Part shown: positions 17,512-26,551 of the stretch, piece after piece | Position numbering within the stretch: the stretch's first letter is position 1 | Layout: the number at the start of each line of letters is the position of its first letter | DNA from: an uncultured Flavobacteriaceae bacterium | GTDB lineage: Bacteria > Bacteroidota > Bacteroidia > Flavobacteriales > Flavobacteriaceae | DNA length: 40,839 nucleotides | Reading direction: 5' to 3' | NCBI GenBank assembly: GCA_938010765.1 | Contig: CALLVX010000004.1 | Span: 1 to 40,839, forward strand | The notes under the pieces: model-generated | Databases searched by the model: none | Seen by the model: only the letters and a program-made list of their open reading frames with translations | Told to the model about the DNA's origin: nothing | Made by a program: the position numbers and the translations under genes

Positions 17512-18378
17512 TTGAAACAAATAGCAGTTTTATTAACCTGTTTTAACAGAAAGGACAAGACTATATCAGCTTTGAATCATCTTCAAAGCGCACTATACAA
17601 ATGCCCGCAACTTTCAATATCAATATACCTTACCGATGATGGTTCAACAGATGGTACGGGAGAAGCCGTAAAAGAAAAATTCCCTGAAGTGAAGGTACTT
17701 CAAGGTACCGGTGATTTGTTTTGGGCAGGCGGAATGCTTAACTCTTGGGAAGAAGCACTAAAAAAACCCTATGATGCTTTTTTATTACTAAATGATGATA
17801 CGAACGTAAAAGAAGACTTATTCAACCATATCCTGCAAACACATCAATATTCTTTAAAAGATCTGGGAGCACCTGGGATTTATATCGGTTCTACTAAAGA
17901 TGAAAAGTCAGGAAGCCTTACCTATGGAGGAGCGGTGTTCACCAACCGCTTTATGTTTAAATTTCATTTTTTACCTCCCAATGGGCAAATACAATCTTGC
18001 GAATTAGGAAATGCAAATATTATGTTGGTTACCAGTGAGGTTGTTTCAAAGATTGGTATTTTAGCCAATGGATATAGGCACGGAGTTGCAGATTACGATT
18101 ATACTTTAAGAGCTTTAAAAGAAAAAATACCGCTTTTAGTGCTACCAGAATATGCAGGAACTTGTGCCCATGACCATGATAATATTTATGATACTTTTCC
18201 TGATAGAAGTTTTAAGGAGAGGTTTAAGCTTTTGAATAGTCCCCTAGGATTAGATTTTAGCTCTAACTTTCTTTTAATGCGTAAGCACTTCCCCATAAGA
18301 GTACCATTCGTATTATTTGCCGCCATACTAAAAGTAATTTATCCCAAATTATACATAAAAAGCAGAGTAAAAAATTGA
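17512..18378 (+). CDS. Family 2 glycosyltransferase
   Basis: 288 residues, GT-A fold. TCFNRKDKT near the N-terminus, DDGSTDGT, then the metal-binding LNDDT and GDLFWAGGMLNSWEEAL, a pattern seen in rhamnosyl- and galactofuranosyltransferase-like GT2 proteins. The C-terminus has a hydrophobic stretch (VPFVLFAAILKVIYP) that may touch the membrane. The start is TTG, 13 bases after the wzy stop; the GT2 fold begins at the next residues, so a later start is unlikely. Sugar specificity unknown. Confidence 0.85.
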   Translation: MKQIAVLLTCFNRKDKTISALNHLQSALYKCPQLSISIYLTDDGSTDGTGEAVKEKFPEVKVLQGTGDLFWAGGMLNSWEEALKKPYDAFLLLNDDTNVKEDLFNHILQTHQYSLKDLGAPGIYIGSTKDEKSGSLTYGGAVFTNRFMFKFHFLPPNGQIQSCELGNANIMLVTSEVVSKIGILANGYRHGVADYDYTLRALKEKIPLLVLPEYAGTCAHDHDNIYDTFPDRSFKERFKLLNSPLGLDFSSNFLLMRKHFPIRVPFVLFAAILKVIYPKLYIKSRVKN

Positions 18379-18445
18379 TTCCCCATATTGAATAAATTAG
18401 AATTAGAAACCAAACTAAATAAACAAAACATTCATCATATTGGGT

Positions 18446-19483
18446 ATGAAAAAATACATAGCTACTTGGGTATATCTAGACTCCCCTGAGGAAAAAAGCA
18501 AGTATCCCAACACCGGAGGTGATTCTACTTCACCAGAATTTCAAGCCGTTTATTGGAGATGCATAGTATTGTTTTATGAAACCTCGCTAAGGTTTCATAA
18601 AGACATGAAGCATCTCTTTTTTACAAATACCGAGAAACTGCCCATAGTAGATGGTTTGAATATCAAAGAGTATTTTAATACGCATGATATCGAGGTCATC
18701 TGCCTAAAAAACCTATATCCGTTGCCAAACAACTATTTTGGTAGTTTTAGAAATCAATTTTTTGAATTTTCCATTATTGATCATATCGCAAAAATTATCA
18801 ACAAAGGTGACATGCTTATGTTGTTGGACTCTGACTGCGTTTTTGTTCGATCTCTAGAGCCTGCATTTGATGAGTTCAAGAATTCAAATGCCCCGGCAAC
18901 CACTTACATTATTAATTACAAAGAGAAGTATGAAATGCATGGACTTCATGGCAAAGAAATGAAAGCCATTTACGAAGATTTAGGGCTTTCTCTTAATAAA
19001 AACCCTTATTACTCTGGGGGAGAGTTGCTTTTTGCAAAAGCTAGTTTTTTTATAGATGTTGCAGAAGACTTTAAAACCTTGTATGATTATTTAATGGAGA
19101 GGCATAGAAATAAGAAAATAAAGTTTAATGAAGAGGCCCATGTGCTAAGTTATTATTATTACAAATTAGGAGCTACTCTAGGAGGAATGGATAACTATAT
19201 AAGAAGAATATGGACCAACCGGAACTATTTTAGAAACGTACGTAAAAAGGATCTTCAATTATCGATTTGGCATTTACCAAGTGAAAAAAGAGTAGGTATT
19301 CACAATTTGTTCAAAGAAATAACAGAAAACAAAGTCAACCTAAGAAAGTTACCATATCCTAAATATCTTGCCCTATTACAAAGTCGTCTTCTTAAGTATT
19401 CCAATCACAAATGGGAATACTATAAGTATTTTAAAAATAAGTTCAGAAATATATTAAGAAACCTCGGATTTATACACAAATGA
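18446..19483 (+). CDS. Putative glycosyltransferase, family not recognised
   Basis: 345 residues from the ATG at 18446; a TTG two codons upstream is possible but less likely. The fold appears to be GT-A: a beta/alpha N-terminal half, then MLLLDSDCVFV with a DxD motif, then YYSGGELLFAKASFF, which resembles the acceptor/donor region of nucleotide-diphospho-sugar transferases. The C-terminus is basic and may bind the membrane surface. No signal peptide. Its stop overlaps the start of the next GT4 gene (ATGA), implying translational coupling. I do not recognise the family. Confidence 0.6.
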   Translation: MKKYIATWVYLDSPEEKSKYPNTGGDSTSPEFQAVYWRCIVLFYETSLRFHKDMKHLFFTNTEKLPIVDGLNIKEYFNTHDIEVICLKNLYPLPNNYFGSFRNQFFEFSIIDHIAKIINKGDMLMLLDSDCVFVRSLEPAFDEFKNSNAPATTYIINYKEKYEMHGLHGKEMKAIYEDLGLSLNKNPYYSGGELLFAKASFFIDVAEDFKTLYDYLMERHRNKKIKFNEEAHVLSYYYYKLGATLGGMDNYIRRIWTNRNYFRNVRKKDLQLSIWHLPSEKRVGIHNLFKEITENKVNLRKLPYPKYLALLQSRLLKYSNHKWEYYKYFKNKFRNILRNLGFIHK

Positions 19484-20634
19484 AACCGGTAATCTATCAT
19501 TTCACCAATATTGCCCCACTGTATCGAGCAAAACTATGGGAAACGCTTTTAAAAAGTGAAGGTTTTGATTTTCATTATTTTTTTGGTGAGAATAAGTCCC
19601 TTGGTATCAAAACGATCGACTTTCAAAAGGAAGTCTTTAAAAATCATCACAAAAAATTGAATCCTGTCGGCAATTTCTGGATCAGGGGAAAGTACCTTGT
19701 CTGGCAAACAAAGGTGTTAAGATATCTTTTGTTTCATAAAGTCGACTTGGTCATTTTACTTGGTGAGTTTACCATTGCGTCGAACTGGTTCTATGCCATC
19801 ATTTGTAGGATTCGCGGAGTTCATGTTACCTTCAGAGGACATGGTATGTACGGAAATGAAAGGGGGTTAAAATTTTTTTTAAGGAAAATGTTTTATCGCC
19901 TTGCCGATACGCACTTGCTCTATGAACGGCGTGCAAAAAAAATAATGGTTGGTCAAGGGTTCAAATCAGAAAAAATTCATGTGTTTTTTAATAGTTTAGA
20001 CTACGATACTCATAAATCATTACGAGAAGTCAATAAAAATCTACAAAAAAAGCATGTGCTACACTTTTTTAAAAAACCTGAAGCACCCACATTCATTTTT
20101 GTCGGTAGGCTTACCAAGGTAAAAAAGATAGATATGTTGGTAAAGGCGATTTCCAAATTAAACGCCCAAAACCTGTGGCCGAACCTCTTAATAATTGGGG
20201 ATGGTAGTGAAAGGGCAAGCTTAGAAATACTAGCTGCCGATTTATTACAAAAAGGAACTTATCATTTCTATGGTGCCTGTTATGATGAAAGTGAACTTGG
20301 AAAGTACCTGTCATCGGCCGATCTTTGTGTATCACCAGGAAATGTGGGATTAACAGCTATTCACAGCCTTAGTTCGGGTACTCCGGTTTGCACACATAGT
20401 AGCTTTGAAAATCAAATGCCCGAGGTCGAGGCATTAGAAGATGGGAAGACAGGCATCTTCTTTAAGGAGGATGATTTAGAAGACATGGTCACACAAATAG
20501 CCAGTTGGTTAACTGACCCTAAGAAAGATAAAATTCGGAAAGACTGCTTTAAGGTTATTGACGATTATTACAATCCATATTATCAAGAGAAGGTGATTGA
20601 AAACCTGGTCAACGGTGGCAACGCAATGATTTAA
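19480..20634 (+). CDS. GT4-like glycosyltransferase lacking the usual EX7E motif (paralogue of the gene at 14136)
   Basis: 384 residues, GT-B pattern. IYHFTNIAPLYRAKLWETLL at the N-terminus, FRGHGMYGNERG in the linker region, IFVGRLTKVKKIDML and LLIIGDGSER in the donor domain. The site usually holding two glutamates reads SPGNVGLTAIHS with Gly287 and His295, the same substitution as in the protein from 14136. NSLDYDTHKSLREV, QMPEVEALEDGKTG and a C-terminal NPYYQEK are also shared. It overlaps the preceding stop by 4 bases, and the next gene begins 5 bases after its own stop. Cytoplasmic; specificity unknown. Confidence 0.82.
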   Translation: MKPVIYHFTNIAPLYRAKLWETLLKSEGFDFHYFFGENKSLGIKTIDFQKEVFKNHHKKLNPVGNFWIRGKYLVWQTKVLRYLLFHKVDLVILLGEFTIASNWFYAIICRIRGVHVTFRGHGMYGNERGLKFFLRKMFYRLADTHLLYERRAKKIMVGQGFKSEKIHVFFNSLDYDTHKSLREVNKNLQKKHVLHFFKKPEAPTFIFVGRLTKVKKIDMLVKAISKLNAQNLWPNLLIIGDGSERASLEILAADLLQKGTYHFYGACYDESELGKYLSSADLCVSPGNVGLTAIHSLSSGTPVCTHSSFENQMPEVEALEDGKTGIFFKEDDLEDMVTQIASWLTDPKKDKIRKDCFKVIDDYYNPYYQEKVIENLVNGGNAMI

Positions 20635-20639
20635 AGTTT

Positions 20640-21857
20640 ATGAACATCCTACTTCAAATCAATGTGGAAGCAAATTTCGGTTCAACCGGGAGAATAGCCG
20701 AAGCCATTGGAAACTTGGCAACTGCTTCTGGATGGCAAAGTTATATTGCATACGGAAGAAAAAAAAGGGAAAGCTCCTCTCAACTCATTGCCGTTGGCAA
20801 TAAATGGGATCATTTGAGACATCTTTTGCAGACACGTTTGTTCGATAGGCACGGGCTTGGTTCAAAAGGCGCAACTCGCCGTTTTATAAGGCAAATAGAG
20901 CTCCTCGACCCAACCATAATTCATTTGCATAATATTCATGGTTACTATTTAAATTTAGAGCTCCTTTTTCAATATTTAACAAAATCGGGTATTCCTGTTG
21001 TTTGGACGTTTCACGATTGCTGGCCCATAACAGGGCATTGTTCACATTTTGAACATGTAGGATGCAACAAATGGCAAAATGAATGTTATTCTTGCCCGCA
21101 GTTAAATACGTACCCGGCAAGCTGGGGCAAAGACCGTTCTAGAAAGAATCATCAGCTAAAAAAAAGATTGTTCTCCAATATGGATAACCTCACATTGGTT
21201 CCTGTATCAAATTGGTTGGGAACAATTTTAAAAAAATCTTTCTTTTCTAAATTTGAACAAAGACCCATTTCAAATGGGGTCGATACAGAGATATTCACTC
21301 CAAGAACAAAAAATAAAATTCGGGCAAAATATGGTCTAGAGAACACATTTATGCTTTTAGGAGTTGCAAGCGTTTGGAGTTCGACCAAAGGACTAAGTGA
21401 TTTTTTAAAACTATCCGAAATGCTGGTCAATAATGAGCAAATCGTGCTTATAGGTCTTTCAAAAAAACAATTAAAGTCGTTGCCCAAATCGATAATTGGT
21501 ATCGAAAGAACAGATAGTATAGAACAACTTGCCCAATGGTATGCTACCACCGATATTTATATAAACCCTTCGGTAGAAGAGTCTTTTGGCCTTACCACTG
21601 CAGAAGCAATGGCATGCGGAACGCCAGTTATAGTCTACGACACCACGGCATGTCCTGAAATGGTTAGTCCGGGCGTAGGTTATGTTGCTAAAAAAAATAA
21701 TATCCAAGATTTGTACGAACAAATATGCAGGGTTAAAAAAATTGGGAAACAAAGTTTTTCCGCTGCTTGCAGAAAAAGAGCACTTGAACATTATGACAAG
21801 AACCGAAATTTTCAAAAATACTTGGAGCTCTATAAGGAAAAGGGAATCTTTCAATAA
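20640..21857 (+). CDS. Family 4 glycosyltransferase
   Basis: 405 residues. The N-terminus (LLQINVEANFGSTGRIAE), HLHNIHGYYLN and TFHDCWPITGHCSHF are typical of colanic/capsule GT4 enzymes. Four cysteines between about residues 134 and 157 may form a structural cluster. The donor domain has a canonical EX7E (EESFGLTTAEAMACGTPV). It should transfer one sugar of the repeat unit at the cytoplasmic face of the inner membrane. Together with the two preceding genes it forms a tight string (4-base overlap, then a 5-base gap). Confidence 0.88.
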   Translation: MNILLQINVEANFGSTGRIAEAIGNLATASGWQSYIAYGRKKRESSSQLIAVGNKWDHLRHLLQTRLFDRHGLGSKGATRRFIRQIELLDPTIIHLHNIHGYYLNLELLFQYLTKSGIPVVWTFHDCWPITGHCSHFEHVGCNKWQNECYSCPQLNTYPASWGKDRSRKNHQLKKRLFSNMDNLTLVPVSNWLGTILKKSFFSKFEQRPISNGVDTEIFTPRTKNKIRAKYGLENTFMLLGVASVWSSTKGLSDFLKLSEMLVNNEQIVLIGLSKKQLKSLPKSIIGIERTDSIEQLAQWYATTDIYINPSVEESFGLTTAEAMACGTPVIVYDTTACPEMVSPGVGYVAKKNNIQDLYEQICRVKKIGKQSFSAACRKRALEHYDKNRNFQKYLELYKEKGIFQ

Positions 21858-21966
21858 ATTTCCGGTAGGTTTTCCTTCTAGAATATTGCAGATAAACGAA
21901 AACTACTCGATCATAATTCAACTTCTAGATTAAAATAGTAATTTTGATATTATACCCCAAGAATTA

Positions 21967-23061
21967 ATGAACGTTATCCTTGACAATGTGATTTTCTCCC
22001 TACAGCAATCGGGAGGTATCTCAGTTTATTGGCACCATCTTCTAAAGCAACTCCTTGAAGATAAAAATTTTGATGTTTCTTACATACAAGAGAATACTGA
22101 GACCAAGAATATTTTTAAAGAAAAAATTCCTTTAGATGAAGCAACCTTAATCGAGACCAAGTCACTCCCGGTTCTAGGTAGATACTTGAACTTGGAATTA
22201 CCAAAAACTAAAGAATCGAGTCTCTTTCACTCTAGCTACTACAGAGTTTCAAAAAATCCCAATCATATCAACATCAGTACTTTACATGATTTCACCTATG
22301 AAAATTTCAATTCAGGGTTAAAGTTGTTAGTGCATCGATATCAAAAAAAGAAGGCCATTTTGAAGTCTGAGGGAATCATATGTATTTCAGAAAATACGAA
22401 GAAAGACCTTTTGAAATTTATTCCTGAAGCAAGTGAGAAAAATATCAAAGTGGTTCACAACGGCGTGGACGCTATTTTTCGCATACTTCCAAAAACAGAT
22501 TTCAAAGATTCGGGCATTCCGTTCGAAATCTATTCCTATAGCCTTTATGTAGGTGATCGCAGTTCGAGCTACAAGAACTTTCAGATTGCCGTAGCTTCCA
22601 CTAAAATTGCCAACAAGCCGTTAGTAATGGTCGGGGGCGGGCCTTTAACAGAAAAGGAGATTACAATGTTAAATCTGGAGCTTACCGAAAACGGTTATAA
22701 GCATTTTAATAATGTAGATACCGAAAAACTAAATGCCCTTTACAACTTCGCATTCTGCTTGCTTTATCCTTCAATTTATGAAGGTTTTGGAATCCCTCCG
22801 ATCGAGGCGCAAAAAGCAGGTTGTCCGGTTGTTGCTTTTAATGCGTCATCAATTCCCGAAGTGGTAGGGAATAGCGGAATTCTAATCGACAAGAATTCAA
22901 CAGCGGCATTTGCGAAAGGAATAGAACAGCTAGAAAATAGTGAACTCCGAAATACGTTAATAGCCAAAGGATTAAAGAATGCCGAAAATTACTCATGGAA
23001 AAGAACTTATGAAGAAACAATTGCCTTTTATCACGAAGTATTTCAGAAGGCCAAACTTTAA
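21967..23061 (+). CDS. Family 4 glycosyltransferase
   Basis: 364 residues. The start region NVILDNVIFSLQQSGGISVY has the Ser-Gly-Gly-Ile-Ser-Val donor-loop motif common in GT4 mannosyltransferase-like proteins. VVHNGVD and YVGDRSSSYKNF follow, then a canonical EX7E (YEGFGIPPIEAQKAGCPV). Cytoplasmic. A gap of 109 bases separates it from the previous gene, and a 260-base non-coding segment with repeats follows. A mannosyl or rhamnosyl donor is a guess from family resemblance only. Confidence 0.88.
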   Translation: MNVILDNVIFSLQQSGGISVYWHHLLKQLLEDKNFDVSYIQENTETKNIFKEKIPLDEATLIETKSLPVLGRYLNLELPKTKESSLFHSSYYRVSKNPNHINISTLHDFTYENFNSGLKLLVHRYQKKKAILKSEGIICISENTKKDLLKFIPEASEKNIKVVHNGVDAIFRILPKTDFKDSGIPFEIYSYSLYVGDRSSSYKNFQIAVASTKIANKPLVMVGGGPLTEKEITMLNLELTENGYKHFNNVDTEKLNALYNFAFCLLYPSIYEGFGIPPIEAQKAGCPVVAFNASSIPEVVGNSGILIDKNSTAAFAKGIEQLENSELRNTLIAKGLKNAENYSWKRTYEETIAFYHEVFQKAKL

Positions 23062-23321
23062 GGAATAAGCTAGTAAACCACCTCGAGGCGTGCCCACGAG
23101 GCATTAAAAGGAAATTTAACATTGATTTCGACGCAAGCCTGTCTGAACACTTGTCGTGCAGGCCTGTCTGAACATTATAAATCTCTATTATCGAGTAAAA
23201 CAGATTTGACAAGAAGAACTACATATTCGCCTAAAAGCTTTGCCAAGTTTGGCTTGCTATAAAACGTACTAATTAAAAAATCAAAAACCTTTTAAAAAAG
23301 CATCTTCAATTAAAAGAACCT
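23062..23321. repeat. Non-coding 260-bp spacer with inverted and direct repeats
   Basis: CCTCG...CGAGG forms a short hairpin at 23081-23101. The 13-base word GCCTGTCTGAACA occurs twice, at 23137-23149 and 23162-23174 (25 bases apart), and the first copy also pairs GCCTG with CAGGC at 23159-23163. A small stem GCCAA/TTGGC lies further downstream. Most other gaps in this cluster are far shorter. It could be a dispersed intergenic repeat or a remnant of insertion. Confidence 0.5.
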
Positions 23322-24374
23322 ATGAATTTATTATTCTTATATTCTGAGGTGGCGGGGTATTTTTTAGCATCTGCTACTACCCTTCACACAGATTTCGGGT
23401 ATAATATACATATTATAACGAGACCTAACGACCCTGCGGCTCCATACGTGTTTCCTGAAAGGAAGGGGATTAGCTTTTATCCCAGGAAGGACATGAATGC
23501 GGCCGAAATTTATGCCCTCTATGAAAAACTTAAACCAAAGTTCGTCTATATTTCAGGTTGGGCCGATGATGTTTATATGAAAGTAGCTTTGCAAATAAGA
23601 AAAGACCCTATTCCCGTTATTTGCTCTTGCGATAATCAATGGAAAGGAAACTTAAGGCAGATTATGGCAGGAATCTTTCGAAGAAAGTACTTAAGAAAAC
23701 GATTTTCGCACATTTTTATCGCCGGCATGTATCAGTATCCTTTAGCGATTCATCTTGGTTTCAAAAAACGCCAAATACTTCTTGGCATGAATACTGCGGA
23801 CCTCACCATATTTCATAGAGCATACCATGATCAACTTGCAGACAAAGCCGAAAATTATCCACATAATTTTCTATACGTAGGCAGGTTAATTGAAATAAAA
23901 GGCATAATGGAAATGGCAGAAGCTTTTATAGAGTTAGCGAATGAGAAGAAGCATGATTGGACTCTCACCCTGGTCGGCAGTGGTCAACTCAAGACTTCCC
24001 TGCCCCAACATGAACGTATTGAGGTCAAAGAGTTTCTACAACAAGAAAAGCTTCCTGATTTGGTAGGCAATTCCGGGTGTTTCGTTCTCCCGAGTAGAAT
24101 AGAACCCTGGGGGGTTGTTCTGCATGAATTTGCCGGAGCCGGACTGCCGTTAATATCTTCAAATATTTGTGGTGCCGCGACCGCTTTCGTAAAAGCAGGT
24201 TACAATGGCTTTCAGCACGAACCAATGTCCAAGCAAAGTATTAAAGAAGCAATGTCACAAATAATCGACACGAAAGACAAAGACTTAATAGAAATGGGTA
24301 ATAGAAGTTATATGTTAAGCTATCAAATTACAAAAGAGAGTTGGTCAACTACATTATTGTCCGCGAAAATATGA
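23322..24374 (+). CDS. Family 4 glycosyltransferase
   Basis: 350 residues. The N-terminal half has little similarity that I recognise (LLFLYSEVAGYFLASATTL, YISGWADDVYMKV). The C-terminal half is clearly GT4: FLYVGRLIEIKGIMEMAEAF, LTLVGSG and a canonical EX7E in SRIEPWGVVLHEFAGAGLPL. It stands somewhat alone, between a 260-base and a 319-base non-coding region, so it may have its own promoter. Cytoplasmic; specificity unknown. Confidence 0.85.
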   Translation: MNLLFLYSEVAGYFLASATTLHTDFGYNIHIITRPNDPAAPYVFPERKGISFYPRKDMNAAEIYALYEKLKPKFVYISGWADDVYMKVALQIRKDPIPVICSCDNQWKGNLRQIMAGIFRRKYLRKRFSHIFIAGMYQYPLAIHLGFKKRQILLGMNTADLTIFHRAYHDQLADKAENYPHNFLYVGRLIEIKGIMEMAEAFIELANEKKHDWTLTLVGSGQLKTSLPQHERIEVKEFLQQEKLPDLVGNSGCFVLPSRIEPWGVVLHEFAGAGLPLISSNICGAATAFVKAGYNGFQHEPMSKQSIKEAMSQIIDTKDKDLIEMGNRSYMLSYQITKESWSTTLLSAKI

Positions 24375-24693
24375 ACTATGCTGATATGTTGTACGCCCGG
24401 TTTAAGCCCAAGGAGATACAATTTTTTGCTGTAAATGACCTTGGAACTTAGGTATAAACCATAATATTTAGTAAACCATACCGTTAATGAAAAAGATACC
24501 AGCACGATACCTGAAAAGTTTTCTTTAGTAATTTTAAAATATTCTACCAGTGTTTCTTACTTTTAAACATTTTTCAAGTACTGTTCAACCAACATATTTC
24601 CCCTGCCAAGACTAATTTTATATTTTGGACAGCGTAAGTCGCTGTTCGAGTACTAAGTGTACGAACCAAAATTGACCAAAACCTTTAGCTAAT
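24375..24693. other. 319-bp non-coding region before the carbamoyltransferase
   Basis: AT-rich, no open frame of note. Just before the next gene there are two adjacent hairpins with the same loop TAAGT: ACAGCG/CGCTGT (24629-24645) and TTC-GA-GTAC/GTAC-GAA (24645-24665). They lie 28-65 bases before the ATG at 24694 and could structure the leader of the mRNA. TATTTTGG at 24621-24628 resembles a -7 element with one mismatch. Confidence 0.45.
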
Positions 24694-26412
24694 ATGATTA
24701 TATTAGGATTAAATACGCATCATGCAGACTCTTCTGCAGCAATTTTTATTGATGGCAAGTTAATTGCCGCTACCGAGGAAGAAAGATTTACCAGAATAAA
24801 ACATTGGGCGGGGTTCCCGGAGAAAGCTATTCGGTTTTGCCTTGAAGAGGCAAATATTTCGCTAGAAGAGGTAAATTATATTACTATCGGGCGGGATACC
24901 GGAGCTAAGATGGATCGTAAAATGCTGTACTTGGTAAAAAATGTTGGCAAAATTTCCAGTCTGCTAAAAGATCGATTGAGTAATCGTAAAAAGATTACAT
25001 CAATGGCATCCTACTTTTCAAACAAATTCCACATCTCTGAAAGTTTGATTGAAAAAAAACTAGTAAACGTAGAACATCACAGGGCACATTTGGCATCTGC
25101 ATTTTTCGCTTCCCCATTTAAAGAATCGGCCATAATATCGATTGATGGTTCAGGTGATTTCACCACCACTATGATTGCGTACGGAAAAGATAATAAAATA
25201 GAGGTTTTAGATTCTATTGACTTTCCTGTTTCCTTAGGCTTCATATATACCGCCTTTACCCACTATTTAGGTTTTCCGCATTATGGGGATGAATACAAAG
25301 TAATGGGGTTGGCACCCTATGGAGAACCAAAATATGTTGATAAGGTGATGAAAATAGTCAAACTGAAATCTAACGGTCTTTGGACATGGGATGCCTCCTA
25401 CTTTGAGGAAATACAGGTTCTCTATGAAAAAAATCAACCCATAGTACCATCTTTTTTCTCCAAAAAATTCACAGAAGTTTTTGGAGAAGCTCGAAAAAAG
25501 GATGAACCCTTAACACAGTTTCATAAGGACTTGGCCAAATCGGTTCAAGTATTTACAGAAAGGGTTATTTTTCATATGCTCGAACATCTTCAAAAGAGAA
25601 CAGGCAGTAAAAACATATGCATAGCAGGTGGTGTGGCACAAAATTCCGTAGCCAATGGGAAAATTATCGAGAATACGCCTTTTGAAAACCTGTATATACC
25701 ATCGGCGGGTCACGATGCGGGAATCTCGATGGGTTCTGCTTTGTTTCATTACCATCAAAATCTAAAAAAACCGAGAGTCCCTTCAATAAAAACTGCAAGT
25801 ACGGGTTCTTCTTTTACAAATGGGGAAATAGAGGATTTCTTGAAAAGTAAAAATATCCCATATAAAAAAATGAATGATGTAGCATTGTTCGATTATATCA
25901 GCGATAAGCTAATGGTACCCAGTGTGGTAGGTTGGTTCCAGGGACGAGCTGAATTTGGTCCCAGAGCATTGGGGAATAGGTCTATCATTGCCGACCCTAG
26001 AAACAATCAAGCAAAAGAGCTGCTAAACCTTAAAATTAAAAGAAGGGAAAGCTTCCGACCATTTGCGCCTTCCATTCTTAAAGAATATGTAGATGAATAT
26101 TTTATTCATGATGACGAAGTACCATTTATGGAAAAAGTTTTTCCCATACGAAAAGAAAAACATAGCTTAATACCAGCGGTAACTCATGTAGACGGCACAG
26201 GAAGACTACAGAGTGTCGACAAAGAAGTTTCTCCAAGATACTATGCCTTAATAGATTCCTTTCGTAAGAAAACAGGTATTCCCATTCTTTTAAATACCTC
26301 TTTTAATGAAAATGAACCAATAGTAAATACCCCCGCCGAAGCCTATAGTTGTTTTGAAAGGACCAAAATGGATGTACTGGTAATGGAAAATATTGTCTTA
26401 GAAAGAAACTAG
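24694..26412 (+). CDS. Carbamoyltransferase, NodU/CmcH family
   Basis: 572 residues, the full two-domain family length. The N-terminal TsaD/Kae1-like domain starts IILGLNTHHADSSAAIF and has EEERFTRIKHW, the metal-binding His pair in EHHRAHLASAFF, SIDGSGDFTT, EYKVMGLAPYGEP, GGVAQNSVANGK and SAGHDAGISMGSAL. The C-terminal domain has GRAEFGPRALGNRSI, RESFRPFAPSIL and PILLNTSFNENEPIVNTP. Family chemistry: carbamoyl phosphate and ATP give carbamoyl-AMP, and the carbamoyl group is moved to a hydroxyl. Here it most likely carbamoylates a sugar of the polysaccharide in the cytoplasm; the acceptor is inferred only from context. Confidence 0.92.
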   Translation: MIILGLNTHHADSSAAIFIDGKLIAATEEERFTRIKHWAGFPEKAIRFCLEEANISLEEVNYITIGRDTGAKMDRKMLYLVKNVGKISSLLKDRLSNRKKITSMASYFSNKFHISESLIEKKLVNVEHHRAHLASAFFASPFKESAIISIDGSGDFTTTMIAYGKDNKIEVLDSIDFPVSLGFIYTAFTHYLGFPHYGDEYKVMGLAPYGEPKYVDKVMKIVKLKSNGLWTWDASYFEEIQVLYEKNQPIVPSFFSKKFTEVFGEARKKDEPLTQFHKDLAKSVQVFTERVIFHMLEHLQKRTGSKNICIAGGVAQNSVANGKIIENTPFENLYIPSAGHDAGISMGSALFHYHQNLKKPRVPSIKTASTGSSFTNGEIEDFLKSKNIPYKKMNDVALFDYISDKLMVPSVVGWFQGRAEFGPRALGNRSIIADPRNNQAKELLNLKIKRRESFRPFAPSILKEYVDEYFIHDDEVPFMEKVFPIRKEKHSLIPAVTHVDGTGRLQSVDKEVSPRYYALIDSFRKKTGIPILLNTSFNENEPIVNTPAEAYSCFERTKMDVLVMENIVLERN

Positions 26413-26551
26413 CAATCACTTAGCCATACATTTAGGAAGGTTATACAGCGGTGAAAATATTTGGAAATACCAGGGACAACCTAAAGTATTGCCCTAAATT
26501 TGTACTTTGAGTAAGTGAAAAAAATCCTAACAAATCAACTCTAGCTTGAAC

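Noticed and set aside
21682..21933. An 83-codon frame running past the end of the GT4 gene at 20640
   Set aside because: Most of it overlaps the conserved GT4 C-terminus in another frame, and it has no motif of its own.
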